This document shows positions 7,948-16,085 of a DNA stretch of 64,000 nucleotides, in pieces. The position numbers and the translations under genes were made by a program. The stretch's first letter is position 1; each line of letters starts with the position of its first letter. Below the pieces are notes generated by a model. The model was not told where the DNA came from and did no database searches. It saw nothing but the letters and a program-made list of their open reading frames with translations. Source of the stretch: PFJX01 sp031426735 (GTDB lineage Bacteria > Pseudomonadota > Gammaproteobacteria > Burkholderiales > Thiobacillaceae); assembly GCA_031426735.1 (NCBI GenBank), contig JASJPK010000013.1, forward strand, positions 27,028 to 91,027. The letters run 5' to 3'.

Positions 7948-8631
7948 TCAGTCGTCGCCGACTTGCCCGCATATTACGCACCGCACGCCGTTCCATGCAG
8001 CTATCGAACCACAGTTCACGCATCCTTGCGGCGCGAAGCCTGCCGTTGGAGAAAGTCGTCCGCCGACGCCATAGGGACCGCGTACTATCTGGATTCGACC
8101 GTTGTCGCTTAAGACCTCGAACAGAGGAGTAAGGCGAATCGGTTCGCCGACTACCTCTGGTGCACGGTGCGTGGTCTGGAACTCAATCAGGGGAACGATG
8201 GTGTTCTTCGTTGCCTCCGTAAGTAGTCCCTTCTCGTCAGCTCTTTGAAGCACACCAAGAGCGTTGGAGATTTTCCTGTTCGTGACTGCTTGCTCAGCTA
8301 AGGCAGCAGCCTTGGCCGCAAGCTTGGCAGCACGTTGCAGACACAACTGCACAATGGGGCTGGGCTCGAAGATCGTATCCAGCTTTTTTCCGTTGCACCT
8401 GCGGCATGCTGGTAACCAGTTTGCGAATGACTGGATTGCAAAGTCCTCAGGTCTGCCAAGGTCTCGAAGGACCTGCGCAAGTCGTATCGGATTGCCTTCA
8501 AGGGACTCAGGCACTACGTGGTCCACTTCCATTGACTGAAGGTCAAGAGGTTTGGAGCACATATAGCACTTTTCTCCGTGCGTGACGTGGACGGCAAAAC
8601 GCTCGAATGGCGAAAATGTTTTCTTGCTCAT
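7948..8631 (-). CDS. HNH endonuclease with C-terminal zinc ribbon, paired with an Ntn hydrolase
   Basis: The 227-residue protein has an N-terminal HNH domain: C22/C25 zinc ligands, D37-H38 in MEVDHVVPE, N71 in NWLPA, and C76/C79 in ACRRCNGKK. A helical middle (residues 95-180) is rich in alanine and could be a linker or interaction region. The end carries a second zinc ribbon with C204, C207, C218 and C221. It is the first gene of the pair with the proteasome-like protein at 7095-7919. A DNA-cutting effector held or released by proteolysis is one reading of the pair. The sequence only shows the domains and the operon. Confidence 0.75.
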   Translation of the reverse strand: MSKKTFSPFERFAVHVTHGEKCYMCSKPLDLQSMEVDHVVPESLEGNPIRLAQVLRDLGRPEDFAIQSFANWLPACRRCNGKKLDTIFEPSPIVQLCLQRAAKLAAKAAALAEQAVTNRKISNALGVLQRADEKGLLTEATKNTIVPLIEFQTTHRAPEVVGEPIRLTPLFEVLSDNGRIQIVRGPYGVGGRLSPTAGFAPQGCVNCGSIAAWNGVRCVICGQVGDD

Positions 8632-9068
8632 GGTGGCGGAGATGACTCTGCGGTGCTCTGAGGCTTAAGTTTTAGATTGACGTCAAAATTGACGTGAATT
8701 CCCTGGTGAGTGATGACGTGCGACAAGTTTAAGGGCTTGCATAGCCTGTTGATCTCCCGTGATTTTGTGTTTATTTAAGCGTTATCCGCTGCGAGAAAAA
8801 ACGGCAAGGGCGCTCAGGTAACGTTCGGCAACTCCTCACAGTATGCCTAGCGTAAGGTTTCTTCAATGGCTGGTTTGGTCGTTGAACTGAATTTTGCAGA
8901 AGGTTAGCGAATGGCAGATCAACCCCGGATAGGTTGACTGTCATGATGTCAAATGTTGGTCGTTTCTTGTGGCTTGGTGTTGCTGGGAATGAACAGGTTC
9001 GGACAACTCATCGACACCGTTTTTGTTCCCGGCCAAGCTGAAGCGAGCCTGCTTCGAGGATGTCGTAA
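8632..9068. promoter_or_regulatory. Intergenic region with TGACGT boxes upstream of the HNH/Ntn operon
   Basis: There is no convincing gene in these 437 bases. ATTGACGT occurs at 8677-8684 and 8688-8695, exactly 11 bases (one helical turn) apart, with a third TGACGT near 8717. Boxes in helical phase 45-65 bases before the HNH start are a plausible operator or activator site. The remainder (8720-9068) shows nothing recognisable. Confidence 0.35.
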
Positions 9069-9326
9069 CTACCCTGAGGGTGGGTCATCGCTCTGACGAA
9101 GTGAGTTGTACCGTTCTTCGACCATCGTCATGAGGCTTGTGACTGAAACTCCCAACACGGGAGCTAGCTTGAAGATGGTTTTGACGCTGGCACTGTTCCG
9201 GCCAAGTTCCAGCAGGGAAATGTAGTTGCGTTCTAACTCGGCCTCTTGGGATAGCTTCTCCTGCGACAGATTTTGCCGCTTCCGAAGTTCCCGCAAAACC
9301 AAGCCAAACGCTACCTCCGGTTCCAA
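9069..9326 (-). CDS. XRE-family helix-turn-helix regulator
   Basis: The 85-residue protein has the standard XRE fold: LRELRKRQNLSQEKLSQEAE (helices 1-2) and ERNYISLLELGRNSASVKTI (recognition helix region). The only in-frame start after an upstream stop is a TTG, preceded by an AAGGGGGGAAG stretch. Its size is that of phage repressors or of the controller (C) proteins of restriction-modification systems. It is divergent from the PD-(D/E)XK gene that starts at 9445, so it probably represses that gene or its own promoter. No methyltransferase gene is next to it. Confidence 0.8.
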   Translation of the reverse strand: MEPEVAFGLVLRELRKRQNLSQEKLSQEAELERNYISLLELGRNSASVKTIFKLAPVLGVSVTSLMTMVEERYNSLRQSDDPPSG

Positions 9327-9444
9327 TCTTCCCCCCTTTTGACGGGGTCAAGTTAGTTCCGGGTCGTTTTTGAGTCTTCACAATATATTGGGAAAATTGC
9401 TGCCGCCGCTCTTAGAATGCCCCTCAATGTTCAGGGGGCAACGT

Positions 9445-10710
9445 ATGAGTCTAGGCGGACCTGTAGTTTTCAATAAATCCCCAGAGGGAAGGCAGTTCAA
9501 GCTGCTTGCAGGCGTCTCTACCCGGCGTGACGATCCCAATGCTTTCGATGAGAACATCCTCCAGCATTTGATAGACAAGACCCCCAATGTTTTGCCGGTA
9601 CGCGAGTTCTTGCCCTCGACATCTGCGTTGTTTTCTCTTGGCCGTGAGGTACCTGTCGATATCGGCGGCAGCGAAGGTTTTATTGACAACCTACTGGTCA
9701 CCAACGACGGTTACATCGTCATCGTGGAAACCAAGCTCTACCGGAATCCTGAGGCTACCCGCGTTGTTGTCACGCAAACTTTGCAATACGGCATGGCGGT
9801 TGGGCGAATGCCTGTTCTCGAACTGGAAGCCAGGATTAGACGTGGACAAAATCCAATGCTTGGGCGTGATGAAAGCATCCGGGACTGTGTTGCCAGGTTG
9901 GCTTATAACAATCCGGAGCTATCAGCTTCGCTTGCCGATGATTTTGAGGAAGCTTTGGAGCAGCATCTTCGACAGGGTGAAATCCTGCTGCTAGTGGTTT
10001 CAGACGGCATTCGAATTGGTGTTGAGCGTGTCACGCACTGGCTTAACGATCAGGGCAGTTCGCCATTCAAATTTGGGCTGGTGGAGCTGAAGTTTTATGC
10101 GTTTGGCGATCAACAGCTAGTCATTCCCCGCACAGTATTGAAAACGCGGGAGGTCTCTCGGCATGTGATTGTTGTTGATGTAAGGCCTCAAGCTGGTTCC
10201 GAAGCTACGACGGTGGTACGTGACGAATTCCGCAGTTCATCCGGGGGTGGAAAAGTTGAAGAATCACGCTCAGTTAAGGCTGCGAAACCCATATTGACGA
10301 AGAATCAGCTCCTGCAACTTGTCTCTTCCGAAGACCTACCGGCTGTCACGCAACTACTGGAACAACTTGAATCGCTGGGTTTAGATCAAAGCGGTACGCC
10401 CACATTACTACGATCAGGCATTACGTACCCCGATGGAGGTGATTTTCTTGGGTTGGCATTTTTTGGGAAAAATGATGTATATCTCAATCTGCCAAAGCGA
10501 ATTTTGAATGCCATCGACGAGGAAACGGCCCTTGGTTTCCGACGCCAAGGGAGTAAGTTTGGCTTCTACCGGCGAGATCAAATCGAGAACCCAAATGGCT
10601 TGAACGTGAAATATCACCAAATCAAAGGAAATGTGTTCGAGTTCGCCTCATTTCTCGGGGAATATCGCGGGAAATTCATAGAGGCTTTGCAAGCCAGTGA
10701 ACCAAGTTGA
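9445..10710 (+). CDS. PD-(D/E)XK nuclease-like protein
   Basis: The ATG at 9445 is chosen because GGGGG lies eight bases before it; earlier ATG (9427) and TTG codons have no ribosome site. The product has about 421 residues. Near residues 65-115 it reads DIGGSEGFIDNLLV and then IVIVETKLYRNPE, a textbook D...ExK core, followed by the QTLQYG helix with the conserved glutamine and tyrosine. The C-terminal 120 residues (from GITYPDGGDFLGL) are not recognised but look like a separate globular domain. This is a restriction-endonuclease-fold protein, perhaps an effector controlled by the divergent XRE regulator. Confidence 0.65.
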   Translation: MSLGGPVVFNKSPEGRQFKLLAGVSTRRDDPNAFDENILQHLIDKTPNVLPVREFLPSTSALFSLGREVPVDIGGSEGFIDNLLVTNDGYIVIVETKLYRNPEATRVVVTQTLQYGMAVGRMPVLELEARIRRGQNPMLGRDESIRDCVARLAYNNPELSASLADDFEEALEQHLRQGEILLLVVSDGIRIGVERVTHWLNDQGSSPFKFGLVELKFYAFGDQQLVIPRTVLKTREVSRHVIVVDVRPQAGSEATTVVRDEFRSSSGGGKVEESRSVKAAKPILTKNQLLQLVSSEDLPAVTQLLEQLESLGLDQSGTPTLLRSGITYPDGGDFLGLAFFGKNDVYLNLPKRILNAIDEETALGFRRQGSKFGFYRRDQIENPNGLNVKYHQIKGNVFEFASFLGEYRGKFIEALQASEPS

Positions 10711-10782
10711 GTAACGCAAAGACTTGAACCATTTCGGTCATTCTTGTTCGCCACAAAGCTTGTGTAAGGCGTCATGACAGGC

Positions 10783-11718
10783 TTAAACGGTCTTTGTTAT
10801 TTGTTTTCCAGGTCTCAGTGAGTATTTCACCAGAGCGTTTCTGGACTCGAATTCAAGCGTGACCTGGCGGCCACCGTAAATGGTTTCCTTGAGCCAGGAG
10901 ACTTCCTCTTTGATCGCATCCGACCCTGTCACCGTCCTGTACCAGCATCGCTTAGCAGCATCCCACTTGTAGGCCCGCGCCTTTAGAGTGTCCTTGGTTT
11001 CGAACTTCGAGTTCAGCGCATAGACGCACCAATCTTTTTGGTCGGATTGTTCAATGAGGCGCTTCAAGGCGACGATGTTGGACTTGGGTAGGGGCTGCTG
11101 AAGAATTTCAAGCAAGGCCATGCAATCGCTCTCGGCGCGGTGAGCATCAAAGAAGAAACCGAATTGGTAGGCTATGTAATCGAGCTTGGCTGAACCCAGG
11201 CCTTCATCCTTCCATGCAATCTGGGCAAACGAACACCCCCATTGCAGCGATTCAAAAATCGGTAACCGTTGCTCCAGAAAGGGCCTGTCGAACTTTGCGT
11301 TGTGAGCTATGACCAGAGTCGCACCTTCGACCAGTTGCTCAACTTGGGCATCGTCAATGCGCTGCCCCGCTACCATGTCGTTGGTGATGCCCGTTACATC
11401 GGTAATCTCGGGCAAGATCGGTATGCAGGGGTCTTCTAGGCTGCCGTAGCTTTCAAGTATCCGGTACGCCTTGCCAGTTTGAGGATCAAATTCAAAGGAC
11501 ACTAAGCCGATCTCGATGATCTTGTCGGTGTCGTGGCTAAGACCTGTAGTTTCGGTATCTACTATGACGCCCTTGACGAGGGGGAGGCCATCGGGCGGCG
11601 CGAAATGAGTGCGTGGAACCAGTCTGCGGATCACACGATAGTCGGGATGTTCTTGAAGCTGTCGGGCAAGTGCTACGGCCTCTTCATCCGTCAACGAATT
11701 GCCTGTTTTTAACGCCAT
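10783..11718 (-). CDS. DEDDh 3'-5' exonuclease (DnaQ-like)
   Basis: Starting at the ATG at 11718, four bases past the preceding gene's stop, the protein has 311 residues. The exonuclease residues are all present: D54 and E56 in VDTETTGL, D144 in NAKFDRPF, H193 and D198 in AHRAESD. This is the DEDDh family of the polymerase III epsilon subunit. The N-terminal 45 residues and C-terminal 100 residues extend beyond a minimal exonuclease domain. It is the last gene of a run that includes RadC and a RarA-C-like protein, suggesting DNA-end processing. It is not the replicative dnaQ. Confidence 0.8.
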   Translation of the reverse strand: MALKTGNSLTDEEAVALARQLQEHPDYRVIRRLVPRTHFAPPDGLPLVKGVIVDTETTGLSHDTDKIIEIGLVSFEFDPQTGKAYRILESYGSLEDPCIPILPEITDVTGITNDMVAGQRIDDAQVEQLVEGATLVIAHNAKFDRPFLEQRLPIFESLQWGCSFAQIAWKDEGLGSAKLDYIAYQFGFFFDAHRAESDCMALLEILQQPLPKSNIVALKRLIEQSDQKDWCVYALNSKFETKDTLKARAYKWDAAKRCWYRTVTGSDAIKEEVSWLKETIYGGRQVTLEFESRNALVKYSLRPGKQITKTV

Positions 11719-11722
11719 AAAA

Positions 11723-12130
11723 TTACTTTTTCTCCGAATCCACAAGGCCAGCCTGTAGTTGCATGTTTATCGTGAACAGATTGAACCCCTTCGTCACAAG
11801 CTCCTCAGTAATTTTGCGGTTGGACTCGAAGTACTCTTCCTTAAGTCGTTTGGCCTCGATTGGGTCGGTGCTTGTCAGGTAAAGCCCCCCCAAAGCTGCC
11901 AATTCACTTTGGCTTCCATCTGCACATAGACGGATATGTTCGTCATCTGTCATGCGATGAGAGGCATAGTAGTCTAGGTATTCGCCGTTCTCATCGTGGC
12001 CAAAGCAATACTGGATTAGCCACCCTGTTTTTTCGATGTGCCCAGCAGTTCGCAGCCTGATACTTTCGGCTGGGAGCGTGATGTCCCAATTAGCAAATCT
12101 CTCGGCGAACATGCGTGTTATCTGATCCAT
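11723..12130 (-). CDS. Hypothetical protein upstream of the DEDDh exonuclease
   Basis: The 135-residue acidic protein is not recognised. It reads as a small mixed alpha/beta domain: a beta-rich half (WLIQYCFGHDENGEYLDYYA, residues 37-56) followed by helices (EAKRLKEEYFESNRKITEEL). It is separated by only four bases from the exonuclease gene, so the two are co-transcribed and may act together. There is no signal peptide or membrane segment. Confidence 0.6.
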   Translation of the reverse strand: MDQITRMFAERFANWDITLPAESIRLRTAGHIEKTGWLIQYCFGHDENGEYLDYYASHRMTDDEHIRLCADGSQSELAALGGLYLTSTDPIEAKRLKEEYFESNRKITEELVTKGFNLFTINMQLQAGLVDSEKK

Positions 12131-12282
12131 AGCTGTATGGCACTCCCTGGTCTTTGCAGCGCAATTATGTAGGAGTTTGTTTCATGGCTCCCAGCTTCAT
12201 TCATCGTCATCCATGATGGGATTGGCTGGTTTAACGATAACGCCTAGGGTGAAATAAGATGTCCCCATGTCGCTATCCTGCA

Positions 12283-12843
12283 TTACAGCAGTCCCCGTTC
12301 AGCAAAACTTAGGATTGCAGCTCCCGCAACGATGAAGTGGTCGAGCACCTTGACGTCAACTAGGGCAAGGGATTGTTTCAACTGTTGGGTGAGCAATTCA
12401 TCTGCGTGACTTGGCTCAGCTATGCCAGAGGGGTGGTTGTGAGCAAACAGGACTGCTGCTGCGTTCTCCCTCAGAGCAGCCTTGATCACTTCGCGGGGAT
12501 ACACACTGGTCTGGGTAAGGGTTCCCCGAAATAGCTCCTCGCTTCGAATAAGCCTGTTCTGTGCATCGAGATACAGAGCGACGAATGTTTCGTACTCTCG
12601 GCCAGCGAAGTGCATTCTCAAGTAGTCACGCACTGCAGCGGGTGCTGAAAGCAGGCACTCCCGCTTTATTTCCTCGTCCAGTAACCTCTTCACCAACTCC
12701 CACGCCACCGCACATCGCTCATTCTGCGGAGGGTCAATCTCGGTAAACAAAGGCTTCAACGATCCACGATATAGCCGTTTTGTGGCCTGCACACCTATAA
12801 GCTTGCTCAGCAATGCTTCTTCAGAAAAATGGGTGTAGTTCAT
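12283..12843 (-). CDS. Island-encoded RadC-like JAMM protein
   Basis: The 186-residue protein carries a complete RadC JAMM domain: E102/E103 in RSEELFRGT, H135 and H137 in AHNHPSG, S139, and D148 in SHADEL, then VDVKVLDHFIVAGA. The N-terminus is shorter than chromosomal RadC (about 224 residues) and lacks the helix-hairpin-helix region. Mobile-element RadC homologues of this size are common. The start ATG overlaps the preceding gene's TGA (ATGA), giving translational coupling with the RarA-C-like protein. Since the island has split host radC, this is the only intact RadC gene in the window. Confidence 0.85.
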   Translation of the reverse strand: MNYTHFSEEALLSKLIGVQATKRLYRGSLKPLFTEIDPPQNERCAVAWELVKRLLDEEIKRECLLSAPAAVRDYLRMHFAGREYETFVALYLDAQNRLIRSEELFRGTLTQTSVYPREVIKAALRENAAAVLFAHNHPSGIAEPSHADELLTQQLKQSLALVDVKVLDHFIVAGAAILSFAERGLL

Positions 12844-13946
12844 TCAGCACTCCCCGCACGAATGTGATTCAACATCGGCAAGCAGTCGCTAGTAAGGCTC
12901 AGCAGCTCGTGGACGCATCCCCCTGTGACCCCGAAATGCTCAAGCACTTTGTGCTCAAAGGTCTGGTTCAGGATTCCTGACTGGGGAAACTCTACCCAGC
13001 GGTTTAAGAGCGAACCCTCAACTATGAAGACCGAGACGCCGAGCACATCGACAGGCTTAAGTGCGGGGCGGTGGTCGAAAAACTTGCACACTTGCGGAAC
13101 ATCATGCACAAGCCGCGCAAAGCAGCGTTTCCCAACCCGTGTATGCCTATCGAATGCAGCGAATAGGGTTCCATTCTTGCCCTCATAGACTTGCTCGGAC
13201 CGCACTTCGGATTTTTCGCCTCTCGCCAACGTTGCTACAAGGGGAAGCGGGATGTTCAAGGATTCCGAAGCACTTTGGCCGGAGAGGAACAAGGTCGTCT
13301 CCATTGTCGTAAGTTCGAGTCGGCAGCAAACCTCCCGCATCAATTCAGGTCGGGCAGGAGTGATAGAGCGATAGCTGCCATTGGCATATTCCTGGTAGCC
13401 GCAGATTTGCCGCAGGGCAGCGACGCGGGTCATGTGTGATTCATTCTCGTCACAGATGGCGTCAACCAACTGAGAGTCTGTCAGTCCGAAGCAATGCTGT
13501 TCGAATTTGCCTAACTGCACATTGAATTCCAGCATGGCAATGCCATCACACAAGGCTCTGCTCTTGCAGGCGTTTGATAGCGCCGTCGCAAAGTATGCCG
13601 CCACACGCTCCGCCCCAAGTTGGCGGTGCATGGCTTCACGGCGAAACGATTTCAATAAGTCGAAGCAAAGCTGGATGTTTCCATAGCCAACATCTTCGTA
13701 GGCAATGACCAGCAGCCTTCGCCAGAAGTAGCGCCCGTCGACAGATAGAAGTTTGATGGCGGTCCCGACTGCAGTTTCAGTCAATCCGCGCCGGATGGAT
13801 TTTTGTAAGTTGGAAGCCAGTACCCACTTATCAGAACTGCTTGGAACGTGATCGGGACTGAATTTCAGAGAGTACGCCGAAATTTCTTCGGTCAGCTTCT
13901 GAATGTGGCCGGGCTCGACTTGAGGTAAGAAGAGGTCAGAAGTCAT
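12840..13946 (-). CDS. Protein with RarA/MgsA C-terminal-like region
   Basis: The start is placed at the ATG that overlaps the upstream gene's TGA by four bases, giving 368 residues. The N-terminal third contains SDKWVLASNLQKSIRRGL and then YFWRRLLVIAYEDVGYGN, which resembles the post-AAA helical domain of RarA/MgsA (the D..A..W..R.l and RRLvi.AsEDvG pattern), although no AAA+ ATPase (no Walker A) is present. The C-terminal half is unrecognised. It is coupled both to the gene before it and to island radC after it. A clamp-loader-lid-like adaptor in DNA repair is an inference from this similarity. Confidence 0.5.
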   Translation of the reverse strand: MTSDLFLPQVEPGHIQKLTEEISAYSLKFSPDHVPSSSDKWVLASNLQKSIRRGLTETAVGTAIKLLSVDGRYFWRRLLVIAYEDVGYGNIQLCFDLLKSFRREAMHRQLGAERVAAYFATALSNACKSRALCDGIAMLEFNVQLGKFEQHCFGLTDSQLVDAICDENESHMTRVAALRQICGYQEYANGSYRSITPARPELMREVCCRLELTTMETTLFLSGQSASESLNIPLPLVATLARGEKSEVRSEQVYEGKNGTLFAAFDRHTRVGKRCFARLVHDVPQVCKFFDHRPALKPVDVLGVSVFIVEGSLLNRWVEFPQSGILNQTFEHKVLEHFGVTGGCVHELLSLTSDCLPMLNHIRAGSAE

Positions 13947-14356
13947 GGCTCGATCCCTATCCGATGGCCTTGCTGAATCAGGTTGTTCAGCCAATTCGAC
14001 AGGAAACTATTCAGGTATTGCTGGAGCTTGGCATTAACCGTGCCTTCCCCCTGAAGCACTGACTGATAACCATAGCTGTCCTGATAGGTGAGTGCCTCGG
14101 CATATTCCAGATCAGGAAAGACAGCTACTTCCATATCCGGGTCGGCAATCATGTCGCCGGAAGGGTGCTTGTAATAGTGACTGAGGGCGATCACCAACTT
14201 TTCGGGGGAGCGGAACAGAATATCCAGCCCCAAATCCATGTAACCCTCGACCTTCGACTTTCCCCCTTCCTCGATGGTGAGCAGGTCGGGCACGACATCC
14301 AACAGTTTATGGAAAATCCGGGAATGTATATCCCGGCTAAAATGCTTCTCAGCCAT
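13943..14356 (-). CDS. DUF1249/DUF6908-like protein
   Basis: The 137-residue protein has the segment MDLGLDILFRSPEKLVIALS followed by HYYKHPSGDMIADPDMEVAV. A conserved HYY..GDM..DPDME core of this kind is found in YqiB (DUF1249) and in plasmid or ICE proteins annotated DUF6908; I recall the resemblance and have not checked it. It is first in the operon with the RarA-C-like gene (ATGA overlap), island radC and the exonuclease. The function is unknown. Confidence 0.55.
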   Translation of the reverse strand: MAEKHFSRDIHSRIFHKLLDVVPDLLTIEEGGKSKVEGYMDLGLDILFRSPEKLVIALSHYYKHPSGDMIADPDMEVAVFPDLEYAEALTYQDSYGYQSVLQGEGTVNAKLQQYLNSFLSNWLNNLIQQGHRIGIEP

Positions 14357-14501
14357 GATGCAATCTCCTGTATTGCGTGGTGGTTAGGCGGTGAGGGTGT
14401 GTCCAGCACCCTTTCCCGCCGCTCTGTTATCGCGTCATCTGCCTTGCCACTTCAGGGATGAGCAGAAATGACGCTTGGGAAAAATTCGGTTGGGGTTTGG
14501 T

Positions 14502-15470
14502 TCATAGAATGGCTCCTGCGGCGTTGTCGACAAAAATGTTGGCGTCCCTGATATATCGAGCCAGCATGGCGTCTGACTTGTGGCCGGTCTGCTGACGAAT
14601 CTTCCAACTTGACACCCCGAGCTGTGCCGCCGATGTCACCAGCCCGGCACGGAGGCTGTGGCCTGCATATTTGCTTGGATCGAGACCCACAAATTGAGCC
14701 CGTTCCTTGATGACCAGAGCTACGGACTGGGGAGAGAGTTGTTGATCTGATACCCGACCATGCCGGGTGATCCCCCGGAAAATAGCGCCATCACTGATCT
14801 GGGCGGCCTCCAACCACTGTTGCAATGCCTGTACCGGACAGACTGCACCACGTGCATAGGGAATAGCGATTTTTCGCCCTCGGCCTTCCTGGTCTGTCTT
14901 GGAAAATCGGAGTTGGATGACCAGGCCCTGCTGAGCCTTTTCAATGTCGGCCACTGTGAGAGCAACCAATTCGCTTCGGCGGAAGGCCCCCGCGAATCCG
15001 ATCAGCAGCAAGGCCCTGTCACGAATTCCCTTAATGCCAGACAACCCCGCCACCATCTGCAACACGTCTTCCTTGATCGCCGGGGCTACCTGCCGCTGGG
15101 CTGAGCCGTGGACATGACGTATCCCGCGCAAGGTGGCTTTCACCAACTCGTTATCGGTGGGAGATGGCAGGTTATTGGCTGTGTGGGCCTTGCGAATGCT
15201 GACAAGTCGCCGGCAAAGCGTTGCAACGGCATGTGTTCCCGCAAAATTTGCCAGATATTGAGCGACCAAGTCGGGGCTGGCGGGGATGCTGCCGCCCCAT
15301 GCGAGGAAATGATTCAGGTCGGAGCGGTAAGCTTTTCTGGAACTGCCTGAGAGAGAGGCACGAAGGTAATCGCTGACATCAGCCGATGCGGGAAGGGCGA
15401 TTGATGTACTTAAGCAAGCTGGGCTTATTAGTGCGGCACTTTTTTCCGAGGAAATAGGCCGATTGAGCAT
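14502..15470 (-). CDS. Second tyrosine recombinase
   Basis: The 322-residue protein has a SAM-like core-binding region (residues 30-110) and a catalytic domain with R164/R165 in AFRRSEL, K191 in FSKTDQ, H271 and R274 in AGHSLRAG, H297 in TGHKSD and Y306 in ARYIRD: a complete R-K-H-R-H-Y set. It lacks the Arm-binding N-terminal domain of the P4-type integrase at the island's right end. It resembles the recombinases of plasmids, integrative elements and transposons. Its position in the middle of the island suggests an older nested element. No direct repeats around it were identified. Confidence 0.85.
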   Translation of the reverse strand: MLNRPISSEKSAALISPACLSTSIALPASADVSDYLRASLSGSSRKAYRSDLNHFLAWGGSIPASPDLVAQYLANFAGTHAVATLCRRLVSIRKAHTANNLPSPTDNELVKATLRGIRHVHGSAQRQVAPAIKEDVLQMVAGLSGIKGIRDRALLLIGFAGAFRRSELVALTVADIEKAQQGLVIQLRFSKTDQEGRGRKIAIPYARGAVCPVQALQQWLEAAQISDGAIFRGITRHGRVSDQQLSPQSVALVIKERAQFVGLDPSKYAGHSLRAGLVTSAAQLGVSSWKIRQQTGHKSDAMLARYIRDANIFVDNAAGAIL

Positions 15471-15785
15471 CTAGGATTGAAGAAATTTTTCCATAAAAGT
15501 ATGATACCAGAAATGTGTTATTTGTCAATTAATACAATGAGTTACGTGCAATTAACTGCAAATGAAAACGCCCTAGAATGGACCCGCTCTGACCGCAAAA
15601 TCGAGTAGGTGCTGTCTGACCAGATTGACCGATAAATTCGCTCACTGGTATCGCCCCTGAGTATCAAAATGAACCTTGAAGCAACCCATAAGCTGTAAGA
15701 AGATTTGCTCAGTCCGCGAATGGGTCAGAAACCTGATGCCTGGGCCGGATGACGTACCCCTCTGAACTATCGAAACGGAGTTTCA
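15471..15785. other. Intergenic region, no gene recognised
   Basis: These 315 bases begin AT-rich (15480-15570) and include TTGTCAATTAATACAATG, which may contain promoter elements for the divergent recombinase and psiF-like genes. No open frame with coding character and no clear hairpin was seen. Confidence 0.4.
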
Positions 15786-16061
15786 ATGAACAAGATCATG
15801 GTCGCTTTGCTGGCGGGTGTTTTTCTGATGGCTACTCAGGCTTATGCCGCTGATGCAACCTGTGAAGCCAAGGCTGCTGAGAAGAAGCTGGCTGGCGCGG
15901 CTAAAAGCAGTTTCATGAAGAAGTGCGAAAAGGATGCCGCTGCGGCCAGTCCTAAAGCCGCATGCGAAGCCACGGCCGGCGAGAAAAAGCTGCATGGCGC
16001 GGCCAAAGCCAGCTTCGTGAAGAAGTGCGAGAAGGACGCGGCTCCGGCTCCGGCTAAATAA
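15786..16061 (+). CDS. PsiF-family small secreted protein
   Basis: The 91-residue protein has a signal peptide (residues 1-21, MNKIMVALLAGVFLMATQAY then AADAT) and two tandem PsiF repeats of about 32 residues, each with a cysteine, KKL(A/H)GAAK.SF.KKCEKDA and a second cysteine. PsiF was named as a phosphate-starvation-inducible protein of unknown biochemical role that is exported to the periplasm. The two repeats are nearly identical at the protein level. On this island it is followed by SRAP and S1 genes in the same direction. Confidence 0.85.
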   Translation: MNKIMVALLAGVFLMATQAYAADATCEAKAAEKKLAGAAKSSFMKKCEKDAAAASPKAACEATAGEKKLHGAAKASFVKKCEKDAAPAPAK

Positions 16062-16085
16062 TCGGGGGCATGGGGGTCGTTACTG

